Shown here piece by piece: positions 7,619 through 15,281 of a stretch of 63,613 nucleotides of DNA (its first letter is position 1; the number at the start of each line of letters is the position of its first letter). Under the pieces are notes generated by a model. The model saw only the letters and a list, made by a program, of their open reading frames with translations. It was not told the DNA's origin and searched no databases. The DNA is from Deltaproteobacteria bacterium. Its GTDB lineage: Bacteria > Myxococcota_A > JAADFL01. Both the position numbers and the translations under genes were made by a program. The DNA is taken from contig JAADFL010000095.1 of assembly GCA_013152945.1 (NCBI GenBank), positions 1-63,613 on the forward strand. Reading direction: 5' to 3'.

Positions 7619-7849
7619 GTGGCGAATATGGCTCGCAAGGCAAAACCCAATCGAACGAAACAAGGGAATACCAGAACCCTGCCTGCGCCGCAAAGCGAAG
7701 TGACGCGGCAGGCAGGCGGCGTGCCCTTCAAAGAAAAGATGGCCGAACTATCTGCAGAACTTTATGAGCAGATGGCCGAGGCTGAGGAACTCGACAAGGT
7801 CATTAAAAGAATCTACAAAACCGGGATTTGGAGCTTAATCCATGAGTAA
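7619..7849 (+). pseudogene. 76-codon remnant of a type I N-6 DNA methylase (internal deletion)
   Basis: GTG start at 7619. The first ~30 residues are a basic, proline-rich leader like those before N-6 methylase domains (ARKAKPNRTKQGNTRTLPAP). Residues 35-72 read PFKEKMAELSAELYEQMAEA and then EELDKVIKR, a helix like the extreme C-terminus of HsdM-type methylases. The whole catalytic core (N-terminal helical domain and the NPPY region) is absent. A single large in-frame deletion would give this product. It overlaps the HepT start by 8 bp and follows the HTH gene by 3 bp, the context in which such methylases usually occur. The remaining peptide could still be made; the call rests on short similarity from memory. 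Confidence 0.45.
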
Positions 7850-8258
7850 CTCAGATGAAATCCGCTGGCGACAGCGCCTGGCGAATTTTAGCAAGGCTAT
7901 GGCGCAACTGGAGGCTGCATGCGACCTGGTGGACTACTCCGATCTTGAACGCGCCGGGCTGGTCCAGACCTTCGAGTTCTCCTTTGAGCTCGGATGGAAA
8001 ACGTTGAAAGACCTGCTTTTTTACGAAGGCTACGACGAGAAGACACCACGGGACGTCATCCGCCGGGCTTTCGAGGCCGGCTATCTCGCTGAAGAGGACA
8101 CCGAGACCGCGCTCGATGCGCTGGATAAACGCAATCTCCTCAGCCATACCTACGATGAAGAGATTGCTGAGGAAGCTGTAGAACTCATCAAGGAAAGGTA
8201 CGGCCCCATGTTGCGCCGTGTCCGAGATAAACTGCTGGAGAAGCAGGACCGAACATGA
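7842..8258 (+). CDS. hepT: HepT-like HEPN toxin (HI0074 family)
   Basis: A helical protein of 138 residues. RNLLSHTYD (around 113-121) contains the Rx4H motif followed by Y, the RNase/AMPylation-target site of HEPN toxins paired with MNT antitoxins. EFSFELGWKTLKDLLFYEG and TPRDVIRRAFEAGYL are typical of the HI0074 nucleotidyltransferase-substrate-binding family. The stop overlaps the next gene's ATG by 4 bp, standard for hepT-mntA pairs. In known pairs HepT cleaves RNA and MntA silences it by adding AMP to the HEPN tyrosine; the sequence here keeps both motifs. The base composition is richer in GC than the cassettes to the left, so it was probably acquired separately. Confidence 0.88.
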   Translation: MSNSDEIRWRQRLANFSKAMAQLEAACDLVDYSDLERAGLVQTFEFSFELGWKTLKDLLFYEGYDEKTPRDVIRRAFEAGYLAEEDTETALDALDKRNLLSHTYDEEIAEEAVELIKERYGPMLRRVRDKLLEKQDRT

Positions 8259-8662
8259 ACGATGGGCTGAAAGACAGGCACCGCCGGGCGATCATCGACA
8301 TCCTTGCCACGCATCACCGCGTGGAGCGGGCGGTACTGTTCGGCTCCCGCGCGATGGGTACCTTTACCGCCGCTTCCGATGTGGATATTGCCCTGTTCGG
8401 CGACAGCCTGACCCTCGACGACCAGGCACGCCTTGCCAGAAAAATCGACGAACTGACCATGCCCCAGCGCGTGGATCTGCTCCGCTACCACACCATCAAG
8501 AACAAGAAGCTGCGTGAGCATATCCGAAAACATGGCGTGGAGTGGTTCAGGCGTGACAAGCCTGGTAAGACGTTATCCAGTGGTGGGGATGGGGGTGTAG
8601 GTGGGGGCAATGGTTTCCCTACAAGGGATTCTCCCTTTCCGGATTCTCCTTTCCGTGGTTGA
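8255..8662 (+). CDS. mntA: MntA-like minimal nucleotidyltransferase antitoxin (HI0073 family)
   Basis: A protein of 135 residues. GSRAMGTFTAASDVDIAL (about 29-46) is a perfect GSx10DxD nucleotidyltransferase motif, and the third catalytic acidic residue is likely Asp in PQRVDLLRY. MNT proteins of this size modify and neutralise the adjacent HEPN toxin. The last ~35 residues after the DKPGKT segment are glycine-rich and read into repeat copy C, so the natural C-terminus has been replaced by repeat-derived sequence; the catalytic domain is intact. It forms a two-gene operon with hepT through an ATGA overlap. Confidence 0.88.
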   Translation: MNDGLKDRHRRAIIDILATHHRVERAVLFGSRAMGTFTAASDVDIALFGDSLTLDDQARLARKIDELTMPQRVDLLRYHTIKNKKLREHIRKHGVEWFRRDKPGKTLSSGGDGGVGGGNGFPTRDSPFPDSPFRG

Positions 8663-8914
8663 TTTTCCGAAGGCCGGATATAGGCGTGATATCAACGAAA
8701 TACAAGGAGTGAAAAAAACAGGACTCTGCACGATATGATTGTCTGGCGTGTCAGGCTGTTTTCAACAGGCCGCTTTAGGTGGAAAGCCGGCCTGGTCCGG
8801 CAGACGAAAATACAAATTGTCTGTATTGAATCTCGCATGGGCGGTTCGCTAACCGCCCCTACAACTCCATGAAATGACAGCAAGTTCTTGATGCCTTGAA
8901 ATCAACCTGGGTGA
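8626..8914 (+). repeat. dispersed hairpin repeat, copy C
   Basis: Same body as copies A and B, with the hairpin GGGCGGTTCGC/TAACCGCCC at about 8839-8859 and the AATCAACCTGGGTG end. It provides the last codons of mntA and separates the toxin-antitoxin pair from the endonuclease gene. No further gene is seen between 8663 and 9025. Confidence 0.8.
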
Positions 8915-9025
8915 GGTGGCTGGAGTTGGAAGGCTGGGTTCGGGTGGGGTAGCTGTGGGATTCGTGAAATTCAATCTGCTGCCAACCACTTGACCAATTC
9001 AATTCATCAGGTCATTCTTGGCCAC

Positions 9026-10138
9026 ATGAATATGAAAAAACACCTGCTTTTCGTCGCATTATTCAGTCTCGCGTCCTGGTCCGGCTGCATTCTGGAAAAT
9101 CAGTCTTCCTCTTTGTACGTCAGGATCACCTCGCCTTCCGATAACTCGACCGTTTCCGAAAGCCCTGTGGAAATCAGGGGAAATGTATCATCTCTGATTA
9201 CAGATGTTTGGGTTCAGGAAAATCCCGCCAAGCTCGAAAGCGGCGAGTTCAGCGCCCCGGCTTGGCTCGAGCCCGGTAAAAACGTCGTCAGTGTAAAGGG
9301 ATGGTCAAGAGATGGCCGTACAGTTTCCGATTCGGTAGTCATCTATTTTCATTCCTCGGGTAATGACGCCGATCTGGATACAGAGTCTTTTGAAGACGCC
9401 TTGGATTCAGACGGGCCGGAAATCAGGGATGGACCAGAATACGAAACCATCGAACATGAACCCTTTGCCGGTTGCGAAGGAACGGTTCGACTCGAACCAA
9501 AGTGCAGTTCCCTACAAGGTCTGACGAACCAGGACCTCATCAGCAAGCTGCGTGATATGGTTTCGAGGGGTTACAAGTCACTCGGCTATGACACGGCCCG
9601 TTCCAGGATGTACCAGGACATCGACCTGGTGGATGATAAGGTTCAGGGTGTGTACACCGGGCAATGGATCTTTACAGGCGGAGGCATGCCCGATCCCAAG
9701 AAAATGAACTGCGAGCACACGTGGCCCCAAAGCAAGGGAGCATCCAGCGAACCGGCCCACAGCGACCTGCACCACCTCTTCCCGACAATTCCAAGCGCCA
9801 ACAGCGCCAGGTCCAACCATGAATTCGGGTGGGTTACAGACTCTGACCCGGCCTGGGCCCAGGGTGGAAGCAAGCTCGGTTTCGACAGCACAGGCGAACT
9901 CGTGTTCGAGGTCAGGGACCCGCATAAGGGCGACACGGCCAGGGCCATATTCTATTTTTCAGTAAGGTACGACTACCATGTATCGTTCAAACAGGAAAGT
10001 GCATTAAGGGAATGGCACTTCCTGGATCCGCCGGATGACTATGAAAGGGCCAGAAACGATGCCATAGAAGTTTACCAGCACAACCGGAATCCTTTTGTCG
10101 ATTGTCCGAGCCTGGTATGTTTTATCGATGATTTCTAG
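9026..10138 (+). CDS. lipoprotein endonuclease I (EndA/NucM family) with an Ig-like N-domain
   Basis: From ATG 9026 the product is about 370 residues. A signal peptide KKHLLFVALFSLASWSGC ends in a lipobox, so the mature protein is a lipoprotein. Next comes a beta domain (VRITSPSDNSTVSESPVEIR) of the bacterial Ig-like type, an acidic linker, then the nuclease: NCEHTWPQS near residue 229 and SDLHHLFPT near 249 are the beta-beta-alpha metal site of endonuclease I (the His of EHTW is the general base). This family degrades DNA outside the cytoplasm for nutrients or exclusion. An upstream in-frame ATG at 8990 would bury the signal peptide and is unlikely. Its 3' end overlaps the start of the methyltransferase gene by 11 bp if that gene begins at 10128. 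Confidence 0.88.
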   Translation: MNMKKHLLFVALFSLASWSGCILENQSSSLYVRITSPSDNSTVSESPVEIRGNVSSLITDVWVQENPAKLESGEFSAPAWLEPGKNVVSVKGWSRDGRTVSDSVVIYFHSSGNDADLDTESFEDALDSDGPEIRDGPEYETIEHEPFAGCEGTVRLEPKCSSLQGLTNQDLISKLRDMVSRGYKSLGYDTARSRMYQDIDLVDDKVQGVYTGQWIFTGGGMPDPKKMNCEHTWPQSKGASSEPAHSDLHHLFPTIPSANSARSNHEFGWVTDSDPAWAQGGSKLGFDSTGELVFEVRDPHKGDTARAIFYFSVRYDYHVSFKQESALREWHFLDPPDDYERARNDAIEVYQHNRNPFVDCPSLVCFIDDF

Positions 10139-11426
10139 GCCGGGCACAAAGAAACCTTTGGTACGGCAAAACTTGGAAACACGCGTTCACACTCTTGTAA
10201 CGAAACGAACGGTTGGAGATGCCCGGACAGGCAATATCCTTGTCAAGGGTGATTGTCTGGCCGGAATGAGGGCACTGGAAGACAGGCTCATGGAAAAGAT
10301 CCAACTCGTGTACGCGGATCCCCCGTACAATACCCGGAGAAAGGGACGCGACTACGATGACGACATGGACCCCGGCAAATGGCTCACCATGCTGGAACAA
10401 AGGGCGGTTGCCTGCAGGTCCCTGCTCAAGCCCACGGGTTGGTTTTTCCTTCACCTGGATGCGAACGGACTTGCAAGCGCAAAGCTCATGATGGATCGCA
10501 TAATGGGAGAGGAAAACTTCACCTTTCTCGTGACATGGGAACGTACGCCAAAGTTGACCTTTCTCGGGCAAGGCGCATCCCCTATTGTGCGAAACACGGA
10601 GTTCATACTGGTTTATTCAAAAAACCGTAAAAAGAGAACGAAACTGAAAAGGCTTACCAGGGACATGGAGGCCACGCGAAAGGTATTGAGACAGTACAAC
10701 CTGGAAGTAGTCAGGGACAAGGGCCGCCTCTTGATTGAGGAAGACGGCCCGTCCGGCAAGCCGTTGTCCGTGTTCGAACACGACAATTTCTCGGTGAAGA
10801 GCATTTCCCATGATAAACGGCTTGCATGCTTCGATAGGCTGTACCAGTCCACAAGGATTAATCCATCAAGCACCTTGCAGTCCAGGCTCGCCAAGAGGTC
10901 CAGGCAAGGCCATCTCTATAGTGTCAGGTACACCCCTGACAGGGGCAAAAGAGCAGGCAGGGAAATAGAGGTCCTGCTGTTCAATAACAGGCAACTATGG
11001 CCTGCTGCTGAAAACGCTTTCATAAGACATGGAAAAATTTTCAGGCGCGTGGACATTTCCACGCTCTGGACGAATGAAGAGATATCCGCAGTAGGCATTT
11101 CGAGCCAGGGCGGGGTCAGGCTCATTCGCGGCAAGAAACCAGAGGAACTGCTGGAGCGAATCATCCTGCTTGCAACCAATCCCGGCGACCATGTAATGGA
11201 CCCGTTTGCAGGCAGTGGTACAACCCCGGCAGTAGCACAGAAACTTGGAAGAAAATGGATTGCATTCGAGAAATCCGATTCAGTGGAAAAATTGATTTTA
11301 CCGAGGCTGAAGAGAGTTGTGACGGGCCAAGATAAAAGCGGCGTTATGTACAGAAATCAGGAATACGCCGAGCAATGCTTCGATTATATTGATTTACCCG
11401 GGGAGCCTCTCCCGGGCAAGCCCTGA
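10128..11426 (+). CDS. Mod-type (beta-class) DNA adenine methyltransferase, orphan
   Basis: The protein is about 430 residues. VYADPPYNT near residue 80 is motif IV (DPPY) and DPFAGSGTT near 362 is the SAM-binding motif I; the IV-before-I order defines beta-class N6-adenine methyltransferases such as type III Mod subunits. TGNILVKGDCL and the surrounding fold match Mod N-termini, and the central ~200 residues would form the target-recognition region. No Res helicase-nuclease lies beside it, so it is an orphan methylase or part of an incomplete system. The start is uncertain: ATG 10128 overlaps the endonuclease gene and lacks a strong ribosome site. A GC-rich hairpin (CCCGGGG / CTCCCGGG, about 11397-11417) sits at its 3' end, facing the convergent exporter gene. 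Confidence 0.85.
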   Translation: MISRPGTKKPLVRQNLETRVHTLVTKRTVGDARTGNILVKGDCLAGMRALEDRLMEKIQLVYADPPYNTRRKGRDYDDDMDPGKWLTMLEQRAVACRSLLKPTGWFFLHLDANGLASAKLMMDRIMGEENFTFLVTWERTPKLTFLGQGASPIVRNTEFILVYSKNRKKRTKLKRLTRDMEATRKVLRQYNLEVVRDKGRLLIEEDGPSGKPLSVFEHDNFSVKSISHDKRLACFDRLYQSTRINPSSTLQSRLAKRSRQGHLYSVRYTPDRGKRAGREIEVLLFNNRQLWPAAENAFIRHGKIFRRVDISTLWTNEEISAVGISSQGGVRLIRGKKPEELLERIILLATNPGDHVMDPFAGSGTTPAVAQKLGRKWIAFEKSDSVEKLILPRLKRVVTGQDKSGVMYRNQEYAEQCFDYIDLPGEPLPGKP

Positions 11427-11444
11427 TTTATTACAGGCGGTCTC

Positions 11445-14348
11445 CTACTTCATCACTTCTTTCATCAGGCTCGATGTCTCTTCCTGGAGCTTATCATCCA
11501 GGGGCCTGTACGCGCGGCGCTTTGCAAGGGCAGGTAGTACGATAAAGGTTGCCAGGGCTGCAATAAGCATTGCAGCCGAGGTCAGGCCTCCCACGTTTTG
11601 AAGAGGTTTGGCTTCACCCAGGGTGAGAATAAAAAAACCAGCGGCTACCATCAAGGCATTGGTCCAAATTGCCGGGCCTGTCCTGTCGGCTGTCCGGGCT
11701 GCGGCATATTCGAGCTTTTCATTGTCCACGGCCCGCCAGGCGCTCAACATGTGAATGGCATAGTCTACTCCTGCGCCTAAAACCAGGCTCGCCAGCATTG
11801 CCGTGCCGATATCCAGGTGCACGTGTAAGATGCCCATCCCTCCAAAGACAACAGACAGTGTTACCATGCTCGGGATTATTCCAAGCAGGCCGCTGACAAG
11901 CGACCTGAAGAGCCATGCCATTATGGGAAAGACCAGCAGGAATGCAAACAGCAGGCTCTTTATCTGGTTGTTTCTTGCGCTCCTGGACAGGCCGCGGTTC
12001 ATTACGGGTTGACCGCTTATCCTGTATTCCAATTTGCCGTCGGCCTCGCTCTTGGGACCGACCGGGACCACGAAAGAAGCAAGGCCGAGATCGAGCAGGG
12101 AACTCGTGACTTCCTTTTTGATGGACTTTGTCATACGTGTCTTTTTTATCCCAGAAGGGGCATGATCTTTTGCAAGAAGCGGAATGATCTTCCCGGCAAG
12201 CATCTTTGCTTTTTCCCTGCGCCAGGTATCCCCTATCACCCCGGACAGGGAAAAAGCGAGATCACCTATGAAATCCGGATCATCCGATAGGTTCCCGCAA
12301 ATTTTCAACAACCCTGATGATATCTCTTCCTGCGTAGCGCCCGGTCCCATGCCTGCCACCAAGAAAGATACATTTTTGACGTTGCACTTGTCGGAAGCTT
12401 GTTTCGGCAGTTCGACAGCGCTATCTTTGGACTCGAGAAAATTCGCCAAATCCCCGGCTACCAAGTCGAAAGGCACCTTGGGATAACCTTTGCCGAGTTC
12501 CGTTTTCAACCGGTTCAGGGTTTCCCGGCTAACTTCAATACCATTACCGTGCAGGCAGGCATGGATTCTCAACAGCACCAGGTCTTCAAGATTTCGGCTT
12601 GCCTTAAGCGATTTTTTGCATGAAACCACCCTGTAACTCTTAATCGCCTTTGAATCGAGCCAGGTTTCAACCTTGTTCAGCAAGGCCTCGACACGATCCA
12701 TGTCCGAACCATCGATTTTCACCTGAACCAGTGTGCGATCCTTTTTCGGCGTAATGAACCTGGCAACAGACTCGTCACCCATTATAAACGGATACAAGCT
12801 CCTGATCTGCGCTTTCGTAACAGGCACCCGCTTTTCATCCGCCATGGCATCGTTGAGACTGGCTATCATGTACCCGATGTGCATTACCGACACGACCCCG
12901 GGCATCAATGAAATACTGTCGGCCAACCTCTGAACCTGTCTCAAGACAAAGGGATCCTCCATGTCCCCGTGTACTTCCACCTGCAGAAACTGGTCTCCTC
13001 CGAAATTTTCTTTCAGAAACTTCGATGCCTTGTCCGGCGGACTGCCCTTTGAATAAAACGTTGTAGGCTCCACCGTCGTATCCACGGTACCGCTGAAAGA
13101 CAAGCCGATGAGTGTCACCACGCCCACGAGGGCCAAAACCACGCGGCGGCGGCGGCGAATCGCAAGGCACATCTTCATGGTTAGACGCCGCAAGGTGATT
13201 TCAGAGTTGGATCTCAATCTCTTGATTGACATCAGTCTCACTACTGCAGGCAGGAAAGTAAGGGAGAACAATAAGTTGGCAAGTATGCCCAAAGCCGTGA
13301 AAAGACCGAAGGTCCTCAAGGGTTCGATATTCATCATGAGAAATGAAAGAAGACTTACCGCCGTGGTGAAGCCTGCGGCCAAAATCGTAGGGCCTATTCC
13401 TATCAATGCCCGTTCCAAGGCCACGAGTGTATCTTCATGCCGGGCCAGCATGTAGTACCTGGACAACAGGTGTATGCCGTACGCACTCCCCAGTGCAAAC
13501 AAGATAATGGGCATGCCCCCGAGGACGATGTTGAACTTGACGCCTACAGCCGACATGGCCGCAAGCGTAACGAGTATGCCCATACCCGTGGTCATAAGGG
13601 CCAGGAAGGCGCCGATCAAATCCCTGAAAGACAGCACTATGACAAGCACGATCACCAAGACCGCCCAATGCGTCAGGTGAGCGAGATCGTCCTTGGTCGT
13701 ATTGTAGATATAACTCGAGATAAAAGGTGCCCCTCCCCAGTACTTGGCCTCTTTCGGGAACTCCTTTTTCACCTCTTTCTCGATACGACCGGCTGTTTCT
13801 TTCGGCTTTGAACCGGGTGCAATGAAACAGTACACGACCACCGCACTCTTTCCATCCTCGGAGATGAGGTTGCCTTTCACCGCCTCCCTGGACATTATCT
13901 TTTTTCTAAGCCTTTTTACTTCCTCGCGATTCTTTGGAATGGCCGTAACCAAGGGGCCTGTAACCACGCCGCCCTGTGTTTCGTCCACCACGTAGTCGAC
14001 CACGTTGGTGAGGCTCAATACATGAGAAAGACCGCCCATGTCCTTGAGCCTTTTGGTCAACTTGTCCAACCTGGTCAAGAAGTCCGGGCTCAATACGTCA
14101 TCGGATTTGATGCCCACCAGTGCCACCTGCAGGGACCCGAATTTTTCGTTTATTTCCTTGAACGCCTGAACATCGCTGTCACCCTCGGGAAGAAAGGCGA
14201 GGAGATCATCCTCGGATTCCAGGTTACGTGCGCTGAAATAGGCTGCCACCATTCCAAGCAAGGTGACTACAACCACGGCAATGCTCAGGCGCTTGTCCAG
14301 GAGCAACCGGATGATCAGGTGTACTGTCTTTTGCCAGAGTTTACTCAA
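11445..14348 (-). CDS. MMPL/RND-superfamily membrane exporter
   Basis: The protein has 967 residues and the duplicated RND layout: one membrane helix near 25-42, a periplasmic domain (~50-220), five or six helices (225-370), a second lone helix near 400, a large periplasmic domain (~420-775) and a final helix block (~780-950). The helix blocks carry SSD/MMPL features such as LGSAYGIHLLSRYY and LGAGVDYAIHMLSAWRA. Relatives (HpnN, MmpL, patched-like) move hydrophobic or lipid substrates using the proton gradient. Start TTG at 14348, 6 bp after the AMMECR1 gene stop, with GGAGTAG as the ribosome site formed from that gene's last codons. It is the last gene of the minus-strand operon from 17579. 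The substrate is unknown. Confidence 0.9.
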   Translation of the reverse strand: MSKLWQKTVHLIIRLLLDKRLSIAVVVVTLLGMVAAYFSARNLESEDDLLAFLPEGDSDVQAFKEINEKFGSLQVALVGIKSDDVLSPDFLTRLDKLTKRLKDMGGLSHVLSLTNVVDYVVDETQGGVVTGPLVTAIPKNREEVKRLRKKIMSREAVKGNLISEDGKSAVVVYCFIAPGSKPKETAGRIEKEVKKEFPKEAKYWGGAPFISSYIYNTTKDDLAHLTHWAVLVIVLVIVLSFRDLIGAFLALMTTGMGILVTLAAMSAVGVKFNIVLGGMPIILFALGSAYGIHLLSRYYMLARHEDTLVALERALIGIGPTILAAGFTTAVSLLSFLMMNIEPLRTFGLFTALGILANLLFSLTFLPAVVRLMSIKRLRSNSEITLRRLTMKMCLAIRRRRRVVLALVGVVTLIGLSFSGTVDTTVEPTTFYSKGSPPDKASKFLKENFGGDQFLQVEVHGDMEDPFVLRQVQRLADSISLMPGVVSVMHIGYMIASLNDAMADEKRVPVTKAQIRSLYPFIMGDESVARFITPKKDRTLVQVKIDGSDMDRVEALLNKVETWLDSKAIKSYRVVSCKKSLKASRNLEDLVLLRIHACLHGNGIEVSRETLNRLKTELGKGYPKVPFDLVAGDLANFLESKDSAVELPKQASDKCNVKNVSFLVAGMGPGATQEEISSGLLKICGNLSDDPDFIGDLAFSLSGVIGDTWRREKAKMLAGKIIPLLAKDHAPSGIKKTRMTKSIKKEVTSSLLDLGLASFVVPVGPKSEADGKLEYRISGQPVMNRGLSRSARNNQIKSLLFAFLLVFPIMAWLFRSLVSGLLGIIPSMVTLSVVFGGMGILHVHLDIGTAMLASLVLGAGVDYAIHMLSAWRAVDNEKLEYAAARTADRTGPAIWTNALMVAAGFFILTLGEAKPLQNVGGLTSAAMLIAALATFIVLPALAKRRAYRPLDDKLQEETSSLMKEVMK

Positions 14349-14354
14349 TAGGAG

Positions 14355-15200
14355 CTACTCCACAACATCGCTGCCCGGTTCAAGGATCGTCCCGGGTGAC
14401 AACCTGGTGCCCGGCTTCAGCTTTTGACCTTTCTTGTAAAGTGCCGGTACGCCCCTTGCCTGTTCAACCGGGGATTGTCCGGAGAACACAGCCCCGTTCG
14501 GACCTACCTTTCCTCCCTTGGGACCGACGGCTATTCTGCCGTATTCTCCTTCTCCGAACACAAGGGCCTCGTAAATCTCCACCTTTACATTGTCGGGACC
14601 TTGCTCCCAGCACGAAGGCAGGCTCCCATGCTTCATGCACAGCCTCGAGAGAAACATCTCCTTGTTCGGAAGCTGTTTCCAGACCTGGGGCAGGTAAGTT
14701 GAGCTGCCCTTCCTGGTCGTCAGTATCACGCCATGTTTCAGGGGAATCAACTTTGACAGAAGATCTTTTGGATCCTTGTACTTCAAGGGCTTTGGGGGAG
14801 TGAGCACGGAAACTTCAATCTTGATATCTTTCAGTTCTCCGGGGCCTACTCTCTGAAACCTGGAGTCGTACAAGGCCGCCGCCACTGCCCTTGTAATAAC
14901 GTTTTGGTACAAGGGGGTCGGTGGATTGAACATGCCGATACAACCCCGCAGGCCCGTATTCCTCTTTTCCAATGTCACGAAACAGGCCACATTCGACCTA
15001 AGCCTTGGGTCGAGCTTGCCCGGGTCGATCTTGGGGACCTCGCCGTACTTGACCTTCCAGGTCAAGGTCTGCCTGGCAAGGTTTAACAGGAAATTCTCAT
15101 CCGCCTTCTTTAATCTGAAAGGGCCTGCAATCACCTTGTCCGGACAAGAGGAAAAAAACATTGCAAGAAGAGCCATGAGGACGAAACCCAGTTTACTCAT
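14355..15200 (-). CDS. secreted AMMECR1-domain protein
   Basis: The protein has 281 residues. An N-terminal signal sequence (KLGFVLMALLAMFFSSC) suggests export, possibly as a lipoprotein. Residues ~35-215 form an AMMECR1 domain: KKADENFLLNLARQTL, the invariant LRGCIG (with TGL before it), ALYDSRF and EVSVLTPP. The last ~60 residues (GPKGGKVGPNG, KPGTRLSPGTILEPG) are low-complexity turns. AMMECR1 proteins are normally cytosolic, often with MEMO and radical-SAM partners (the AmmeMemoRadiSam set), and neither partner is adjacent here. It sits tightly upstream of the MMPL exporter and 81 bp after the MFS gene. A clear GGGAGGTG ribosome site precedes the ATG. Confidence 0.88.
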   Translation of the reverse strand: MSKLGFVLMALLAMFFSSCPDKVIAGPFRLKKADENFLLNLARQTLTWKVKYGEVPKIDPGKLDPRLRSNVACFVTLEKRNTGLRGCIGMFNPPTPLYQNVITRAVAAALYDSRFQRVGPGELKDIKIEVSVLTPPKPLKYKDPKDLLSKLIPLKHGVILTTRKGSSTYLPQVWKQLPNKEMFLSRLCMKHGSLPSCWEQGPDNVKVEIYEALVFGEGEYGRIAVGPKGGKVGPNGAVFSGQSPVEQARGVPALYKKGQKLKPGTRLSPGTILEPGSDVVE

Positions 15201-15281
15201 TCGGCACCTCCCGGCGAATAGTATTGTCTCACGGTTTCAAGGGACACTATTCCAAGCAGGGCTTGCTTGTCCAGTTCACAA

